This document shows positions 9,291 to 18,256 of a stretch of 51,781 bases of DNA, in pieces. Source of the stretch: Phormidium tenue FACHB-1050 (lineage in GTDB: Bacteria > Cyanobacteriota > Cyanobacteriia > Pseudanabaenales > Pseudanabaenaceae); contig NZ_JACJQY010000041.1 of the NCBI RefSeq assembly GCF_014696925.1, forward strand, positions 1 to 51,781, given 5' to 3'. Made by a program: the position numbers and the translations under genes. The notes under the pieces were generated by a model. That model ran no database searches. It was not told the DNA's origin and worked only from the letters and a program-made list of their open reading frames with translations. Position 1 is the stretch's first letter. Each line of letters opens with the position of its first letter.

Positions 9291-11168
9291 TTAAATTCCC
9301 TTGCGCTTAACTAATTCCATGAGCTTACGTTTACGCGCATTTACTTCAACTAATTGATTTCTATAGGTGAGCCATTCCTTTTCCTGTTTTAAACCTTGAT
9401 ATCCATTGCGTACTTGTTCTAGCCACTCGATCGCCTGTTCGTAATCATCGGATTTGCCTCGAGTAATAATATCCTCAGCTAGAGACTTCGCTTTTGTGAT
9501 GACCCATTGCGGATTAGAACTAATCACTGCTTTCATGACCCGCAATCTATCGTAAGTTCGGCAATAGCTAGTATTAGCGATCACGATCGCCTGATCAAAT
9601 AGTTCCTCTTCTAAAAAGATAGCTACCTTGGCTTCAGAGGTCGCAAAGGAATCTAGTTGTAATAAATATTTTAGTAAGTTATCTTTAGTCGAGTTCCATT
9701 TATTCTTAGTCAAATCGCGAATTTGATGATAATCCGCAAGAGAAGGGGTTAGTTTAAAGGCAATGATTTTAGCATTGAGCAGAGTCCCTGATTCTCCTAA
9801 ACGCTCTGCTAATTGAGCTGTCCAATCCGCAAGTTCTTTAGAGCGATAACGTTTAGCATCGGTCTCTTGTAATTGCAATCCCTTATTGGCAATATATAAA
9901 GCCTGTTTTTCAAACCCATGCTCTAGCAATTTCTGAGCTATTTCAAAAGCATCATTTTCATCATCTACATTTTCCGCAGTAGCGATCGCTTCATTATGTC
10001 GGTCTAACTTGAGCAACATAATTACATAGTCTGTAAAGAAGTCTGCATCTTTAGCAAGATTGAGGTATTCATCAAAACGCTCTTGGGCTTGCAAAATTTT
10101 GAGTCGAATTCTTCCTAATGGACGTAAATCTGTTTCGTGAACATATGCATTGGCTCCCTTTTGAATAGTTGTCCTTTTCCTTTGGGATTGAGTTGAGATT
10201 TGTACGGCTGGATGATTAATAATTTCAGGCTTTTCTTTACCTTGCAGGACTGCTTGTAAATAGGGATCATCCCAACCTTGTATCAAGGCGGCGAGGCTAA
10301 AGTCAAGTTCAGCACAGAGAACATCTTGTGTACCTTCAAATTCTGTAACCCATTTTTGCCGATCCTTGACAGAAAAATCTGTCCAGAGAATTGCTTCAGC
10401 CATTTCTAGATCGAGATGATAAACCAAGTCAGAAACATCACCCAAATAGTTTTCTATTTCTTCTGTATAGTTACATAGCTCTTCCGCGATCGCATACAAC
10501 ATCACAAAAGCACGAAAACTATCGCCAGCCTCTAGAAATACGTTGGCTTTTTCGATCTCTTCATAAATGATGTCCGTGAAAGGATCATCTTCATCGTAAT
10601 AACTATGTTCATAATTGCGTAAAGAACTTTGTAATGAGTAGGATAGTTGCCGACGAAAAGGCGATCTGTCAATTTCGGGATGTTGAGTTTCTGTTTTACT
10701 AGTTTTTTTATTCGTCTTACTAGCTTTAGATTTACTCTCTTTAATATTGGTTAAAAGTTGGATCTGAATATCAATGAGATCTACTAAATCAGGTGATTTA
10801 GCAGTAAGGTTATGCAAAAGATTACGGGTTTGTTCTAGATCTAGCTTTTCTAACATTTCGACTAAACTAGGACGCGCTTCAATTTGAGGTCGCTCCATAC
10901 CTACTAATAGAACTGCCACAATATGCTTACACCAACCACCAAAATCGTAAGGGCATGAACACTTTGCTGTTTGAATGCCGCGATCGCTAAAGCCAATGCT
11001 CACGCGATAGTATGTACTACCTGCTACTGAAGCTTGTAAAGTCTGATCTCGTAAGACTAAATCTCTCACTGCTTGCGATCGCGCGTATTCTTTACCACGC
11101 TCAAAAGATTTATCGCTTGCATTTTTGCGAATCATGGATTCACTGATCTTTAGTGCAGGCATATGCAA
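9291..11168 (-). CDS. SWIM zinc-finger domain protein of unknown function
   Basis: The 625-residue protein has an N-terminal SWIM zinc finger, CSCPYDFGGWCKHIVA (residues about 71-86), with the C-x-C...C-x-H ligands intact. Before it is a region with SFERGKEYARSQAV, typical of SWIM proteins. A Lys/Ser/Thr-rich linker follows at about residues 150-170. The C-terminal 400 residues are helical and repetitive, resembling an alpha-solenoid. SWIM domains bind DNA or protein and often accompany SWI/SNF ATPases, and a SNF2 helicase gene lies 4 kb away; a link is speculative. The start may be the Met complementary to 11166-11168 or two codons later. It diverges from parA. Confidence 0.8.
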   Translation of the reverse strand: MHMPALKISESMIRKNASDKSFERGKEYARSQAVRDLVLRDQTLQASVAGSTYYRVSIGFSDRGIQTAKCSCPYDFGGWCKHIVAVLLVGMERPQIEARPSLVEMLEKLDLEQTRNLLHNLTAKSPDLVDLIDIQIQLLTNIKESKSKASKTNKKTSKTETQHPEIDRSPFRRQLSYSLQSSLRNYEHSYYDEDDPFTDIIYEEIEKANVFLEAGDSFRAFVMLYAIAEELCNYTEEIENYLGDVSDLVYHLDLEMAEAILWTDFSVKDRQKWVTEFEGTQDVLCAELDFSLAALIQGWDDPYLQAVLQGKEKPEIINHPAVQISTQSQRKRTTIQKGANAYVHETDLRPLGRIRLKILQAQERFDEYLNLAKDADFFTDYVIMLLKLDRHNEAIATAENVDDENDAFEIAQKLLEHGFEKQALYIANKGLQLQETDAKRYRSKELADWTAQLAERLGESGTLLNAKIIAFKLTPSLADYHQIRDLTKNKWNSTKDNLLKYLLQLDSFATSEAKVAIFLEEELFDQAIVIANTSYCRTYDRLRVMKAVISSNPQWVITKAKSLAEDIITRGKSDDYEQAIEWLEQVRNGYQGLKQEKEWLTYRNQLVEVNARKRKLMELVKRKGI

Positions 11169-11346
11169 CTCATGACGTTTGTTATCGTGATTTTACTATG
11201 AGATTGGCGATAGCCATTACTTCTAGTAACTAATTAAACTTTCCGACTTCTTTTGTTCTTTAATTCTGCTTTCGATTGCATTTTAAAGATAGACAATCAG
11301 GATTGATTTATCTCTGTCTTACCTAAATTTTAATGTTTGAGGTAAC

Positions 11347-11369
11347 TGACGGATAACGTTACCCGTCAA
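11347..11369. promoter_or_regulatory. Candidate parS (copy 1), near-palindrome
   Basis: The sequence has TAACGTTA at its centre, with TGACGG and CCGTCA arms; one symmetric pair is mismatched. The same 23 bases recur exactly inside parB at 12873. Two exact copies of a near-palindrome beside a parAB pair are what a ParB-binding centromere site would look like. Binding is not shown. Confidence 0.65.
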
Positions 11370-11448
11370 ATCAGAAATTGACATAAAATGCTTATAAATA
11401 GTCGATTTAATAAGCACAAATTAATCTATATCAACGCAAGAGATAGCT

Positions 11449-11520
11449 AGGACATAAAACCAAAAAGATGAGTGGCGGCGCAAAGTGCCACCACTCATCT
11501 TTTTGGTTTTGATCTGTCCT
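11449..11520. repeat. Long near-perfect hairpin upstream of parA
   Basis: The arm beginning AAAACCAAAAAGATGAGTGG pairs with its complement ending at 11510, giving about 24 bp with one or two mismatches and a short loop. An outer AGGACA/TGTCCT pair extends it after small bulges. No gene end is near on either strand, so it is oddly placed for a terminator. It may be a small palindromic mobile element or part of a replicon control region. Confidence 0.75.
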
Positions 11521-11600
11521 AAGTGAAACTTAAATTGCTATATGACTATTGAATCTATTTTAAAAGCAGCACAGTTTATAAAAAATTCCAAACATAAGTT

Positions 11601-11615
11601 ACACTTCATAAGTGT
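11601..11615. promoter_or_regulatory. Small inverted repeat just upstream of parA
   Basis: ACACTT-CAT-AAGTGT ends 18 bases before the parA GTG. ParA or ParB proteins often autoregulate from such sites, but this one is short and could be chance. Confidence 0.3.
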
Positions 11616-11633
11616 TGTTTACCAAGATATCCT

Positions 11634-12386
11634 GTGACCAAGATTATTGCCCTGTTTAATCAGTCTGGTGGGGTTGGCAAAACCAGTCTAACCATGAATC
11701 TGGGATACCAACTTGCCCAACGCGATCGCAAAGTCCTGCTCGTTGATATGGACCCGCAATCATCATTAACATCATTTCTAGGGCTCGATATCTACCAACT
11801 AGACAAGACTATTTACCAGTCTATTACTCAGTACGAGAGCTTACCAATCCACCACAATATTCATGGCATGGATTTAGTCCCATCCAACATTCAGTTGAGT
11901 GCTGCCGAGATGGAATTGGTTTTAGCTGAATTTCGAGAAGTGCGTCTCAAGGATGCGATCGCTACAGTCCAAGAGCAGTATGATTTTATCTTGATTGACT
12001 GTCCTCCCAGTCTTGCTATCCTTAGCTATATTAGTCTGATTGCAGCTACCCATGTTTTAGTCCCAATTCAAACCCATTACAAAAGTCTAGTTGGTTGCAA
12101 TTTGTTACTAGAAACTGTTGCGCGTGTGCGTCAAAGGGCTAACCGTAATCTTAAAGTTGCAGGTTTTATTCCCACTATGCACGAAGGTCAAACCCTGCAA
12201 GCGAAAACTAGCCTCAGTACTATTCAGACCCAACTATCATCAATTGCCACAGTCTATCCTCCCATCCCAAGGACAATCGCCTTCCCTGACTCGGCACAAA
12301 TGCATGAACCTTTAGGATTACATTCCCCGAAACACCCTGTTATCGATATCTTAAATCAAATTACAGATTCATTGGAGACAATTTAA
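11634..12386 (+). CDS. parA: ParA-family partition ATPase
   Basis: The 250-residue protein is a Walker-type partition ATPase. Its P-loop, NQSGGVGKTS (residues 9-18), has the second invariant Lys but a Ser where the deviant Walker A 'signature' Lys of KGGVGKT normally sits. The switch region LLVDMDPQSS and Walker B-like ILIDCPPSL are intact. No N-terminal HTH is present, so it is the short ParA type. The start is the GTG at 11634. The stop TAA shares one base with the parB ATG, which indicates translational coupling. ParA forms ATP-dependent gradients on the nucleoid that move ParB-parS complexes. The missing signature Lys, which contacts ATP across the dimer, may alter hydrolysis. Confidence 0.9.
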   Translation: MTKIIALFNQSGGVGKTSLTMNLGYQLAQRDRKVLLVDMDPQSSLTSFLGLDIYQLDKTIYQSITQYESLPIHHNIHGMDLVPSNIQLSAAEMELVLAEFREVRLKDAIATVQEQYDFILIDCPPSLAILSYISLIAATHVLVPIQTHYKSLVGCNLLLETVARVRQRANRNLKVAGFIPTMHEGQTLQAKTSLSTIQTQLSSIATVYPPIPRTIAFPDSAQMHEPLGLHSPKHPVIDILNQITDSLETI

Positions 12387-13306
12387 TGGCTAGCAAGCGA
12401 CCTTTACCAGCATATCAAATTAGCAATGTTCGCCTATTGGATGAATTGACACCAGCAACTAATCAGACAGTTAAAATAGATCTGATTCAATTGCCTATTA
12501 AACAGCCTCGACGATATTTCGATCCGCAAAAGATGCAGCAACTTGTGCAGTCGATCCAAGAACATGGCATCTTAGAACCACTATTAGTTCGTCCTTTGGC
12601 AAATGGACAATATGAATTAATTGCGGGGGAAAGAAGATTTCGAGCTGCCCAAATTCTTGAACTAGACACAATACCGATTATCAGTAAAGATGTTACGGAC
12701 AAAGAAGCAATTCAAATAGCTCTTGTCGAAAATTTGCAGCGTGAAGACTTAAACCCTGTCGAAGAAACCGAGGCTATTCTAGAGTTGTTATCCCTTTCCC
12801 TTGACGTTGAGATCAGTGATATTACCTCCACCTTAAACCAAGTCGCCAACGCTAAAAAACGTGGTTTAGAATTGACGGATAACGTTACCCGTCAACTTGA
12901 AGCAATCGAATCTTTGCTAGCCAATGTTGGCAGATTTAACGCTGAATCTTTCCGCACAAACCGTTTACCGCTATTAAATATGCCTGATGTTGTTTTAGAA
13001 ACATTGCGTCAGGGCAAATTAGAATTTACCAAAGCAAGAGCGATCGCTCGTATCCGCGATGAAGTTCAACGTCAAGAATTACTTGAAGAGGCGATCACTC
13101 AAAATCTTTCTCTTGCCCAAATTAAGGCTAGGATTGCTGCCGTTAACTCTGCTAAAGATACGACAGTAACAGAGCCTTCTCTCAAAGATTTGATGAGTGA
13201 TGCTTTCACCGCAATGAAAAAATCAAAGGTTTGGGATAATCCTAAAAAAACTAAAAAGCTGGCTAAGTTACTAGCGGAAATCGAAACTTTAATTCAGGAT
13301 GAGTAA
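12386..13306 (+). CDS. parB: ParB/RepB-family centromere-binding protein
   Basis: The 306-residue protein has a clear ParB_N CTP-binding domain: QPRRYF (residues about 38-43), GILEPLLVRP, IAGERRFRAAQ and ALVENLQREDLNPVEE. The canonical HTH is replaced by a region with ANAKKRGLELTDNVTRQ and then NRLPLLNMPDVVLETLRQGK, a variant I associate with cyanobacterial plasmid ParB proteins. The C-terminus is Lys-rich and probably dimerises. The candidate parS palindrome is embedded in the codons for LTDNVTRQ. The gene overlaps parA by one base. Its role is plasmid segregation with ParA. Confidence 0.9.
   Translation: MASKRPLPAYQISNVRLLDELTPATNQTVKIDLIQLPIKQPRRYFDPQKMQQLVQSIQEHGILEPLLVRPLANGQYELIAGERRFRAAQILELDTIPIISKDVTDKEAIQIALVENLQREDLNPVEETEAILELLSLSLDVEISDITSTLNQVANAKKRGLELTDNVTRQLEAIESLLANVGRFNAESFRTNRLPLLNMPDVVLETLRQGKLEFTKARAIARIRDEVQRQELLEEAITQNLSLAQIKARIAAVNSAKDTTVTEPSLKDLMSDAFTAMKKSKVWDNPKKTKKLAKLLAEIETLIQDE
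12873..12895. promoter_or_regulatory. Candidate parS (copy 2) inside parB
   Basis: The 23 bases are identical to 11347-11369, here in frame within the parB codons for Thr-Asp-Asn-Val-Thr-Arg-Gln. A parS inside the partition gene has precedent: B. subtilis parS lies within spo0J. Confidence 0.65.
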
Positions 13307-13314
13307 AACTCATT

Positions 13315-13644
13315 GTGGTTCTGCCGAACATATACGAACTTTCTCAAGAAGTATCTCAACTAGAAAAATTTGAGCAAATTGTTTCTGGTAAAAATATCCA
13401 GATTGAGCGCATTGTTTTCACAGGACAAACTACTCCCTATGGACAATGGTATGACCAAAAACTTGATGAATGGGTAATCTTGCTTCAAGGTGAAGCCGAA
13501 CTTTCCTATACGGACGATACGAGAATAAAACTAAAATCAGGAGATTATCTGCTAATTCCCGCGCATTCAAAGCATCGCGTTGAATATACCAGTGTCGAAC
13601 CAGCTTGTATTTGGCTTGCCGTGCATGGTCATTTTTCACCTTAG
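13315..13644 (+). CDS. Small cupin-domain protein
   Basis: The 109-residue single-domain cupin has the two conserved motifs in degenerate form: the first spans TPYGQWYDQKLDEWVILLQGEAEL, and the second is LKSGDYLLIPAHSKHRVE. Metal ligands would include the final His residues. The start is the GTG at 13315, eight bases past parB, so it may be cotranscribed. No substrate can be inferred; many such proteins are isomerases, oxygenases or binding proteins. Confidence 0.75.
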   Translation: MVLPNIYELSQEVSQLEKFEQIVSGKNIQIERIVFTGQTTPYGQWYDQKLDEWVILLQGEAELSYTDDTRIKLKSGDYLLIPAHSKHRVEYTSVEPACIWLAVHGHFSP

Positions 13645-14303
13645 CTAATCCAAATCTTGTTTGAATCATAAAAATTTCCTCGTTGCTCAAGTTTGAAATC
13701 ACCTAAAAGTAACCCCAGCCAAATCTCTACTATTGCTAAAGGTAAAGTAGCTTGTAAATCCAACAAGCAAATAGGAGGATAATTATTTGCAATGCATTGC
13801 GCGATCGCTTCAATCCAAGCCGAAACATTCTCAGCATGAGCAGTACTAATCGCCCGTTCAAATTCCTCCTCAAAACTAAGCAAGTTTTCCTGCTCTAAAG
13901 AATGAATCAAAGTTTCCTTATCAATTTCGCCAACAATTGAATTACCATTTTTTGCCTGTTCAGGAATTTTCCTAGGTAAACTTTGCAAAGGCTCAATGAA
14001 CTGCTCAAAATCCACCACCATAGACTGACGCACATAACGATCAAAAGCATCATCAGCCATGATCGGCTCGCCCTTTACTGCACGAGAATTTAACTCCTCA
14101 AATAAAAAGCTAGAGCGATCGCAAAACAAATCTGCAATCTGACATACCGCCTCTCCTACAATTCGTAACTGCGATCGCGTATCGAGATCAACCAGAGTCA
14201 GATCTAAAAGCTCAAACACACTTGGCAAATTAGCATCTTCAGGAGTTTGCCTCGCAGTTGAAATGACCTCCCACAAATTCAACTCAAGCTGTTTAACTTT
14301 CAT
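13641..14303 (-). CDS. Hypothetical cyanobacterial protein
   Basis: About 220 residues, acidic and mostly helical, with no motif I recognise. The pattern LWEVISTARQTPEDANLPSV near the N-terminus and LLDLQATLPLAIVEIWLGLLLG near the C-terminus suggest a soluble helical fold. I start it at the ATG complementary to 14301-14303 (MKVKQLELNL); a longer frame reaches 14360 but overlaps the upstream gene more deeply. It converges with the cupin gene and the ends overlap by 4 bases. It probably forms an operon with the Cys-rich gene upstream. Confidence 0.6.
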   Translation of the reverse strand: MKVKQLELNLWEVISTARQTPEDANLPSVFELLDLTLVDLDTRSQLRIVGEAVCQIADLFCDRSSFLFEELNSRAVKGEPIMADDAFDRYVRQSMVVDFEQFIEPLQSLPRKIPEQAKNGNSIVGEIDKETLIHSLEQENLLSFEEEFERAISTAHAENVSAWIEAIAQCIANNYPPICLLDLQATLPLAIVEIWLGLLLGDFKLEQRGNFYDSNKIWIS

Positions 14304-14317
14304 TGTCACACCGAAAA

Positions 14318-14809
14318 TTAATTTGAATGACAAGGGCAAGGACGCAAAGGACAAAGCCAAGGATCGAGACGTTCTTGACTTGCAAATTTCTTAATCCCAT
14401 AATTTGACTCTAGCAAAACCAATACTTTCTGCACATAAGTATGTACTTGTGTCGCAACCATCCCTGCACAATGAATTGGTGGAATCGCAGCGAACTTTTC
14501 TTGTCCTTGCCAAACTTGAACAGCGATCGCATGAATTGGTGTATCAGTTCCCGACTGCCGATAAACCACTAACACAGCCCAAAAAATTGAGGCGAATTCA
14601 TCAGTATTAACAACTAAATTTTCATCGGAATCACCACGTTGACGTGAGCGAATCAGATTACGGCGATCTCGATGACGAGCATAGGAACGGCGACTATAGC
14701 AAACCGCAGGATTCCAACAGCGATCGCCATCATTGCCATGAAGCTCTTGAGCCTGAGTCGCCGAAAGCATTGCACACTTTTTGCATTTATCTGGAATACT
14801 TTTAGTCAT
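14318..14809 (-). CDS. Cys-rich hypothetical protein, probable zinc binder
   Basis: The 163-residue protein has an N-terminal cluster of CKKC, then C and C spread over residues 9-37, followed by a basic stretch (CYSRRSYARHRDRRNLIR). This resembles a zinc-binding, nucleic-acid-contacting module. A hydrophobic core segment, SIFWAVLVVYRQ, follows. The C-terminus (LCPLRPCPCHSN) adds more Cys. I do not recognise a named family. The basic Cys-rich domain would fit a plasmid-encoded DNA-binding protein, but that is only a suggestion. Confidence 0.6.
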   Translation of the reverse strand: MTKSIPDKCKKCAMLSATQAQELHGNDGDRCWNPAVCYSRRSYARHRDRRNLIRSRQRGDSDENLVVNTDEFASIFWAVLVVYRQSGTDTPIHAIAVQVWQGQEKFAAIPPIHCAGMVATQVHTYVQKVLVLLESNYGIKKFASQERLDPWLCPLRPCPCHSN

Positions 14810-14940
14810 ATTTAGAACAGAAATAACCTAATTGAAATCGCTAAGGCTTCTTTAGATGTGAGGTTTAAGCTCTGATATCGTATGGTAGGAAATCAAATAT
14901 GTTATTAATACATATCAATCATTAGGCATACTGTACAAAT

Positions 14941-15252
14941 ATGGCAACACAAGGAAAACTGGAATTAACTATCAAAATTAATGAACTCCCTGATGATGTG
15001 TCCGTTGATAAAAATGGTTGGAAGTCCTTTGATTTAGATTGTGATGGTCAAGTCTTTAGCGTTACTGTGAAGCCCAAGGTATTTAAGAAGTTGGAAGATG
15101 CACAGGCTAATTATCCACAGTGGGTAGCGGCGATCGCAGGCAAGATGGGTGAAGCTACTGAAACAGGATTTGTTTTGCTTGAGCCAAATATCCAAGTATT
15201 TGAGAAAAAGCCTAAAGAAGCCAAACCTGCTGAAGAAGCAAGCCCCAACTAA
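14941..15252 (+). CDS. Small conserved cyanobacterial protein before SNF2 helicase
   Basis: The 103-residue protein has a beta-rich core (LELTIKINELPDD; FSVTVKPKVFKKL; QWVAAIAGKMG) and a Lys/Pro/Ala/Glu tail. Similar cyanobacterial proteins are, from memory, annotated 'fertility inhibition FinO-like'. I cannot verify that label here and use it only as a pointer; an RNA-binding role would be the reading. It starts with ATG 131 bases after the divergent gene and stops 45 bases before the SNF2 helicase, so it is probably the first gene of the defence-like operon. Confidence 0.65.
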   Translation: MATQGKLELTIKINELPDDVSVDKNGWKSFDLDCDGQVFSVTVKPKVFKKLEDAQANYPQWVAAIAGKMGEATETGFVLLEPNIQVFEKKPKEAKPAEEASPN

Positions 15253-15297
15253 ATCTCAAGCTCTTTAAAAGTTTTCTAATTTTGGGATTTTTCAAAT

Positions 15298-18168
15298 ATG
15301 CCTAGTTATAACATTGGTTCTGTAGTTACCTGTCGCGATCGCCAGTGGGTAGTTTTACCTTCAGATAATTCTGACGTGATTAGGCTACGACCTTTAAGTG
15401 GGAATGAGGATGAGGTTTGCGGTGTTTTTAAGAAACTGGGATTAGAAGTAATCGAATCAGCCGAATTCCCTGCGCCACAACCTGAAGCAATTAAAGACCG
15501 TCAAGCGGCTTTGTTATTGATGGATGCAGCGCGGTTGAGTTTGCGGAACGGGGCAGGTCCTTTTCGGAGTTTAGGGAGATTGTCGGTTTATCCACGTCCT
15601 TATCAGATGGTTCCTTTGCTGATGGCTTTGCGATTAGAAACAGTACGCCTACTAATCGCTGATGATGTGGGGATTGGCAAGACGATTGAAGCGGGATTGA
15701 TTGCAAGGGAAATGCTCGATCGCCATGAAATTAAACGAATTGCTGTTTTATGTCCGCCGCACCTATGCGATCAATGGCAAAGGGAATTGCGGGAGAAGTT
15801 TCATATTGAGGCAGTGGTGATTCGTTCGGGGACAGTGGGAAAATTAGAACGATCGCTACCTGCGGGAGATCATCATGTATTTGGCTACTATCCCCATATC
15901 ATCGTTAGTTTAGACTATGCCAAGTCCGATAAGCGGCGAGCGAGTTTTTTAGCCCATTGTCCAGATTTAGTAATTGTTGATGAGGCTCATACCTGTTCGC
16001 GTCCAAGTGGTCAAAGCGCTTCGCAACAGCAGCGCCATCAGTTAGTTAATGAGATCGCGGCAAAGCAAGATCAACATTTAATGTTGCTATCAGCAACACC
16101 CCATAGCGGTATTGAAGAATCTTTTTTGTCAATTTTGGGCTTGATTAAACCAGAATTTGCGGCGATGAATTTAGAACATCTCTCAGAGAAAGAGAGAACC
16201 AACTTAGCTAATCACTTTATTCAACGTCGTCGTAAAGACGTGAAGCAATGGCTAGGTAGTGAAACCCCATTTCCTAAAAGACTATCTACGGAGATTGGTT
16301 ACAAGCTGACGCGAGAATATCGGGAATTATTTAATGAGGTTTATGATTTTGCGCGAGGCTTGGTTAAGGGTGTTACTGATGATATGTCCTATGCCCAAAA
16401 GCGGGGACGTTATTGGGCGGCGTTAGCGCTGATTCGTTGTGTGATGTCATCACCTGCGGCGGCGGTGGCGACCTTAAGTAAACAGGTGGAAAAACGTGAG
16501 GTTTCGGAGCGCTTAGAGGCAGAAACGATCGATGAAGACTTGATGGCATCCTATGTTTATGATCCAACGGAACAGGAACAGTCTGCCGATGCTCAACCGA
16601 CTTTAGCGATCGAGCAGGGACAGCAACAATATCGAGATAGCGATCGCAAAAAGCTCAAAGCCTTTGTCCAGTCTGCTGAAAAACTCTACGGGGCAAAGGA
16701 TGCCAAGTTGCAACAGGCGATCGCTACAGTAATCACGCTTCTCAATGAAGGATATCATCCGATTATCTGGTGTCGTTATATTGCTACGGCGCAGTATGTG
16801 GCAAAGCATTTGGGCGATGTGCTGAAGCAAAAACTTGATAAAAAAGGTAATCGCTTGCGGGTGTTAGCAATTACGGGCGAGCAGTCGGAAGATGAAAGAG
16901 AGATATTTTTAAATGAACTAGGAAGCTATGAACTGAGAGTATTAGTGGCGACAGATTGCTTGAGTGAAGGTGTGAACCTGCAAGAACATTTCTCGGCAGT
17001 GCTGCACTATGACTTACCTTGGAATCCTAACCGACTAGAACAGCGTGAGGGTAGGGTCGATCGCTATGGACAAAAATCTGCGGTCGTGAAATGTGCTTTA
17101 CTCTGTGGACAAGACAATCCCATTGATGATGTGGTGTTAAAAGTATTGATTCGCAAGGCGGTTAAAATCCATCGATCCTTGGGCATTACTGTGCCTGTGC
17201 CGATGGACAATGCCAACATTACCGAGCGAATTTTCAACTCTTTATTTGAATACGAATCGGCAGGTGTACAGCTTTCTATTTTTGACGCTGGCTCACAGTT
17301 GGCGCTACTGGATGCTGAAATGAATCGGATTTGGGAGCAAGCTGAGGAAAAAGTTAGCCGTACAAGGTTTGCTCAGAGGGCAATTACTTCGGAAGATGTG
17401 CAACAGGAATTAATTGAGTCCGATCGCGTATTGGGTAATGCGACAGAAATCGAGCGCTTTGTGCGATCGGCTGGTGGGCGTTTGAATGCCTTACTCATTC
17501 CTAAAACAATCCAAAAGCATCCTTGCTATCTGTTGCCAAATATCCCGTCCCAGATTGCTCCAAGTCTGTCCGCATTCTTAGGAAACCAGCAAAAGCTAAC
17601 TCTTTCCTTTGTCAGTCCTACGCCAGAAGGTGTGGAGTTTATTGGGCGTAACCATCCACTAGTCGAGAGTTTGGCGCGATTTCTATTAGAAGATGTTTTA
17701 AGTAATATAGCCAATCCTGTGGCGGCGCGTTGTGGTTTCACGGTGACAGATGCCGTGACTAAGCGCACGACTTTATTAATATTGCGCTTGAGGCATTTGA
17801 TCGATAGCCCAAAACAAGGATTTAAAGAGGATAAGAGCCTATTAGCTGAAGAATGTTTAGTGGTTGGTTTTACAGGCTCAACTTCAAATCCGATTTGGCT
17901 AGAGCAAAGTGAGGCTTTACGGTTAATCGAAACTGCTGAACCAGTTGCCGATCCGCCTAGTTTGGGACTGGTGCGATCAGATATGCGCGACTTGTTAGAA
18001 AGTATGGAAGATTTGCAGGAGGAATTGGAATTAATTGCGAAGTCGCGATCTCAGGATTTAGCGCAATCTCACCGTAGAGTTAGAGCAATTACGAAGGAGG
18101 GACAGGTCAAAGTGAAGGCTCAGTTACCGATGGATTTGCTCGGTGTCTATGTTTTGAAACCTAAGTAG
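15298..18168 (+). CDS. SNF2-family helicase, DrmD-like
   Basis: The 956-residue superfamily 2 translocase has motif I DDVGIGKTIEAG (residues about 122-133), motif II DEAHTC (about 228), motif III LLSATPHSG, and C-terminal motifs LVATDCLSEGVNLQE and LEQREGRVDRYGQ. The last is typical of the RapA/DrmD group of SNF2 ATPases. Length and layout match DISARM DrmD, the class 1 DISARM SNF2 protein, which is encoded next to an adenine methyltransferase, as here. It probably translocates on double-stranded DNA. No nuclease motif is visible. It is followed 88 bases later by the methyltransferase gene on the same strand. The specific DISARM assignment is family-based inference. Confidence 0.85.
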   Translation: MPSYNIGSVVTCRDRQWVVLPSDNSDVIRLRPLSGNEDEVCGVFKKLGLEVIESAEFPAPQPEAIKDRQAALLLMDAARLSLRNGAGPFRSLGRLSVYPRPYQMVPLLMALRLETVRLLIADDVGIGKTIEAGLIAREMLDRHEIKRIAVLCPPHLCDQWQRELREKFHIEAVVIRSGTVGKLERSLPAGDHHVFGYYPHIIVSLDYAKSDKRRASFLAHCPDLVIVDEAHTCSRPSGQSASQQQRHQLVNEIAAKQDQHLMLLSATPHSGIEESFLSILGLIKPEFAAMNLEHLSEKERTNLANHFIQRRRKDVKQWLGSETPFPKRLSTEIGYKLTREYRELFNEVYDFARGLVKGVTDDMSYAQKRGRYWAALALIRCVMSSPAAAVATLSKQVEKREVSERLEAETIDEDLMASYVYDPTEQEQSADAQPTLAIEQGQQQYRDSDRKKLKAFVQSAEKLYGAKDAKLQQAIATVITLLNEGYHPIIWCRYIATAQYVAKHLGDVLKQKLDKKGNRLRVLAITGEQSEDEREIFLNELGSYELRVLVATDCLSEGVNLQEHFSAVLHYDLPWNPNRLEQREGRVDRYGQKSAVVKCALLCGQDNPIDDVVLKVLIRKAVKIHRSLGITVPVPMDNANITERIFNSLFEYESAGVQLSIFDAGSQLALLDAEMNRIWEQAEEKVSRTRFAQRAITSEDVQQELIESDRVLGNATEIERFVRSAGGRLNALLIPKTIQKHPCYLLPNIPSQIAPSLSAFLGNQQKLTLSFVSPTPEGVEFIGRNHPLVESLARFLLEDVLSNIANPVAARCGFTVTDAVTKRTTLLILRLRHLIDSPKQGFKEDKSLLAEECLVVGFTGSTSNPIWLEQSEALRLIETAEPVADPPSLGLVRSDMRDLLESMEDLQEELELIAKSRSQDLAQSHRRVRAITKEGQVKVKAQLPMDLLGVYVLKPK

Positions 18169-18179
18169 TTCAGAGTAGT

Positions 18180-18230
18180 CAAGGCTTTAGCCTATTTCCA
18201 CTTTAAACTCAGAGGCTTTAGCCTCGCTAC
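18180..18230. repeat. Two copies of short palindromic AGGCTTTAGCCT
   Basis: The motif GGCTTTAGCC appears twice about 30 bases apart between the helicase and methyltransferase genes. It is short and its meaning is unclear. Confidence 0.4.
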
Positions 18231-18256
18231 GGTTAATCATCAATTTATTAAGTATC

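Larger units (their letters stand above)
11169..11633. other. 465-bp divergent intergenic region before parA
   Basis: This region lies between two divergent genes, so it should hold promoters for both. It contains the 23-bp near-palindrome at 11347-11369, a long hairpin at 11449-11520 and a small inverted repeat at 11601-11615. It is a candidate centromere/operator region. No gene is seen. Confidence 0.6.
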
